From Cyanobacteria bacterium UBA11372 (lineage in GTDB: Bacteria > Cyanobacteriota > Cyanobacteriia > Cyanobacteriales > Aerosakkonemataceae), in the NCBI GenBank assembly GCA_003486675.1, contig DNGG01000248.1:1-32281 (forward strand): 32,281 nt of DNA, written 5' to 3'. How positions within the stretch are numbered: position 1 is the first letter of the stretch; each line of letters opens with the position of its first letter. Below, one piece after another: positions 31,567 through 32,281 of this stretch. Under the pieces are notes generated by a model. The model was not told the origin of the DNA. It worked only from the letters and a program-made list of their open reading frames with translations, and ran no database searches. The translations under genes and the position numbers were made by a program.

Positions 31567-31668
31567 GGATTTTGTCAAAAAAACGGATCGGGATTGAGGC
31601 ACGAGGACTCTAGAAACCGAGTTTCTCACTCAAACCCGGTTTCTTTGCCGGATTTTGTCAAAAAAACG
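31567..31668. repeat. 19-bp direct repeats flanking an AAACC/GGTTT palindromic element
   Basis: GGATTTTGTCAAAAAAACG occurs exactly at 31567-31585 and 31650-31668. Between them are AGAAAC-CGA-GTTTCT (31612-31626) and AAACCCGGTTTCT (31632-31643), the same family as the inverted repeat at 6001-6061. Confidence 0.85.
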
Positions 31669-31729
31669 CAGAGCTGACCGCGCATCAATACCCCCCCTTC
31701 CTGGGAGTGGCGATGATTTGGCGACGCAC

Positions 31730-31758
31730 AAGGCGCTTCCCTTTCCGGAAAGCGCCTT
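31730..31758. terminator. Hairpin downstream of the leftward small gene
   Basis: Arms AAGGCGCTT (31730-31738) and AAGCGCCTT (31750-31758) with extra GGAAAG/CTTTCC pairing in the loop. It lies just beyond the stop at 31767 on the minus strand. No T run follows, so it is only a probable terminator. Confidence 0.5.
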
Positions 31759-31766
31759 CACAACTA

Positions 31767-32018
31767 TCAAATCAACAGACAGTAAGTTGATGAAACTGAT
31801 ACCTGACGCTGTTGACAAGACTCGGCTAATCTTTGGATCGCGTCAGAGCGCGCCTCTCGGTGAATCTGACCTGAGTTAAGCGCATTGTAAAGCGTAACTA
31901 GAGCTTCTAAGTCGGCTGACTGGTAGCCTTTCGTCGCCAGAACTTGACCGATCAGACCTTCTGAAGCGACACTGAGGCACCCCGTTTGAAAAGCAGACTC
32001 TACCAGTGAGCGAATCAT
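31767..32018 (-). CDS. Conserved hypothetical small protein
   Basis: 83 residues from the ATG at 32018 (MIRSLVESAFQTGCLSVASE); an ATG 24 bases upstream is the alternative. AAGGAAG about 10 bases before the chosen start is a plausible ribosome binding site. The body (GLIGQVLATKGYQSADLEALVTLYNALNSGQIHREAR) is helical and acidic, of a kind I recall as common short hypothetical proteins in cyanobacteria. No catalytic or membrane motif is present. Function unknown. Confidence 0.65.
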   Translation of the reverse strand: MIRSLVESAFQTGCLSVASEGLIGQVLATKGYQSADLEALVTLYNALNSGQIHREARSDAIQRLAESCQQRQVSVSSTYCLLI

Positions 32019-32121
32019 CACGATAAAGCTTCCTTGATGCACGAATAAATTGTTACCCTTAGCCTAAAACATCTGTCTAGCGCCGTAAATAATAGATCGG
32101 TTCCGCCAATTTTGATATAAT

Positions 32122-32137
32122 TGAGGGTTAACCCTCA
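32122..32137. repeat. 16-bp perfect palindrome downstream of tRNA-Phe
   Basis: TGAGGGTTAACCCTCA, 72 bases beyond the 3' end of the leftward tRNA gene, followed on that strand by ATTATAT. It could act as a short-stem terminator (TGAGGG/CCCTCA with a TTAA loop) or be a protein-binding site. Confidence 0.5.
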
Positions 32138-32208
32138 TGGCAAGGACTCCAATGGCGAAATGTTATGCTCAAACGCTCAAATTTAGTATTTTTAGGGGTT
32201 GTGGTTAA

Positions 32209-32281
<73 letters not shown>

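Larger units (their letters stand above)
31148..31766. other. Intergenic region with dispersed repeats
   Basis: About 620 bases. A rightward frame at 31386-31613 has low-quality content and overlaps repeat DNA, so I do not call it. HIP1-like sites are at 31190 and 31338. The stretch 31560-31670 holds the direct repeats and palindromes listed separately. Confidence 0.4.

Noticed and set aside
31386..31613. 75-codon rightward frame
   Set aside because: Poor composition, no ribosome binding site, no recognisable motif, and it overlaps repeat DNA.

Overview
The window is chromosomal DNA of a cyanobacterium, most likely a filamentous one. The evidence is the frequent HIP1 octamer GCGATCGC, long arrays of the heptamer ATTACCA, and cyanobacterial families: a knotless phytochrome/cyanobacteriochrome kinase, a Psb32-like TPM protein, a stand-alone Mo-nitrogenase C-terminal-domain protein, and PAS/GAF/GGDEF proteins. 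No genus can be assigned from sequence alone.

Layout. 1-1.5 kb: a PIN toxin/antitoxin pair with an operator-like repeat and a broken second PIN fragment, then a TerB-family gene. 1.9-2.2 kb: Mo-nitro_C-domain protein. 2.2-10.5 kb: a minus-strand signalling block with a large PAS/GAF diguanylate cyclase and three paralogues that share one CBS-like sensor but differ in output (degenerate histidine kinase, intact histidine kinase, diguanylate cyclase). 10.6-11.1 kb: unknown gene. 11.5-17.0 kb, plus strand: a permease/TIGR03943 pair, an Ig-like/propeller membrane protein and a pentapeptide-repeat protein, separated by repeat arrays. 17.0-17.8 kb: Psb32-like protein, convergent. 18.4-25.2 kb: a membrane class III nucleotide cyclase and a 1272-residue multi-bilin photoreceptor kinase. 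25.3-26.6 kb: MgtE. 26.9-28.3 kb: GerMN-like lipoprotein or secreted protein, then a decayed IS605-type element with a broken tnpB and a kept right end. 28.3-32.3 kb: a 40-residue membrane protein that may be NdhP, an MBL/beta-CASP nuclease-like protein, two small conserved proteins, and tRNA-Phe(GAA) at the right edge.

How it works together. The window is rich in signal transduction: two c-di-GMP synthases, one cyclic-nucleotide synthase and three histidine kinases, yet no receiver domain, so every kinase is an orphan here. The best candidates for something new are the three-gene set that puts one sensor on three different outputs, and the photoreceptor that combines a knotless phytochrome module with one red/green-like and one dual-cysteine GAF in one kinase. 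A second theme is repeat DNA entering genes: heptamer arrays and palindromes contribute codons to the phytochrome, MgtE and the large cyclase, and form the translation start regions of two other genes.
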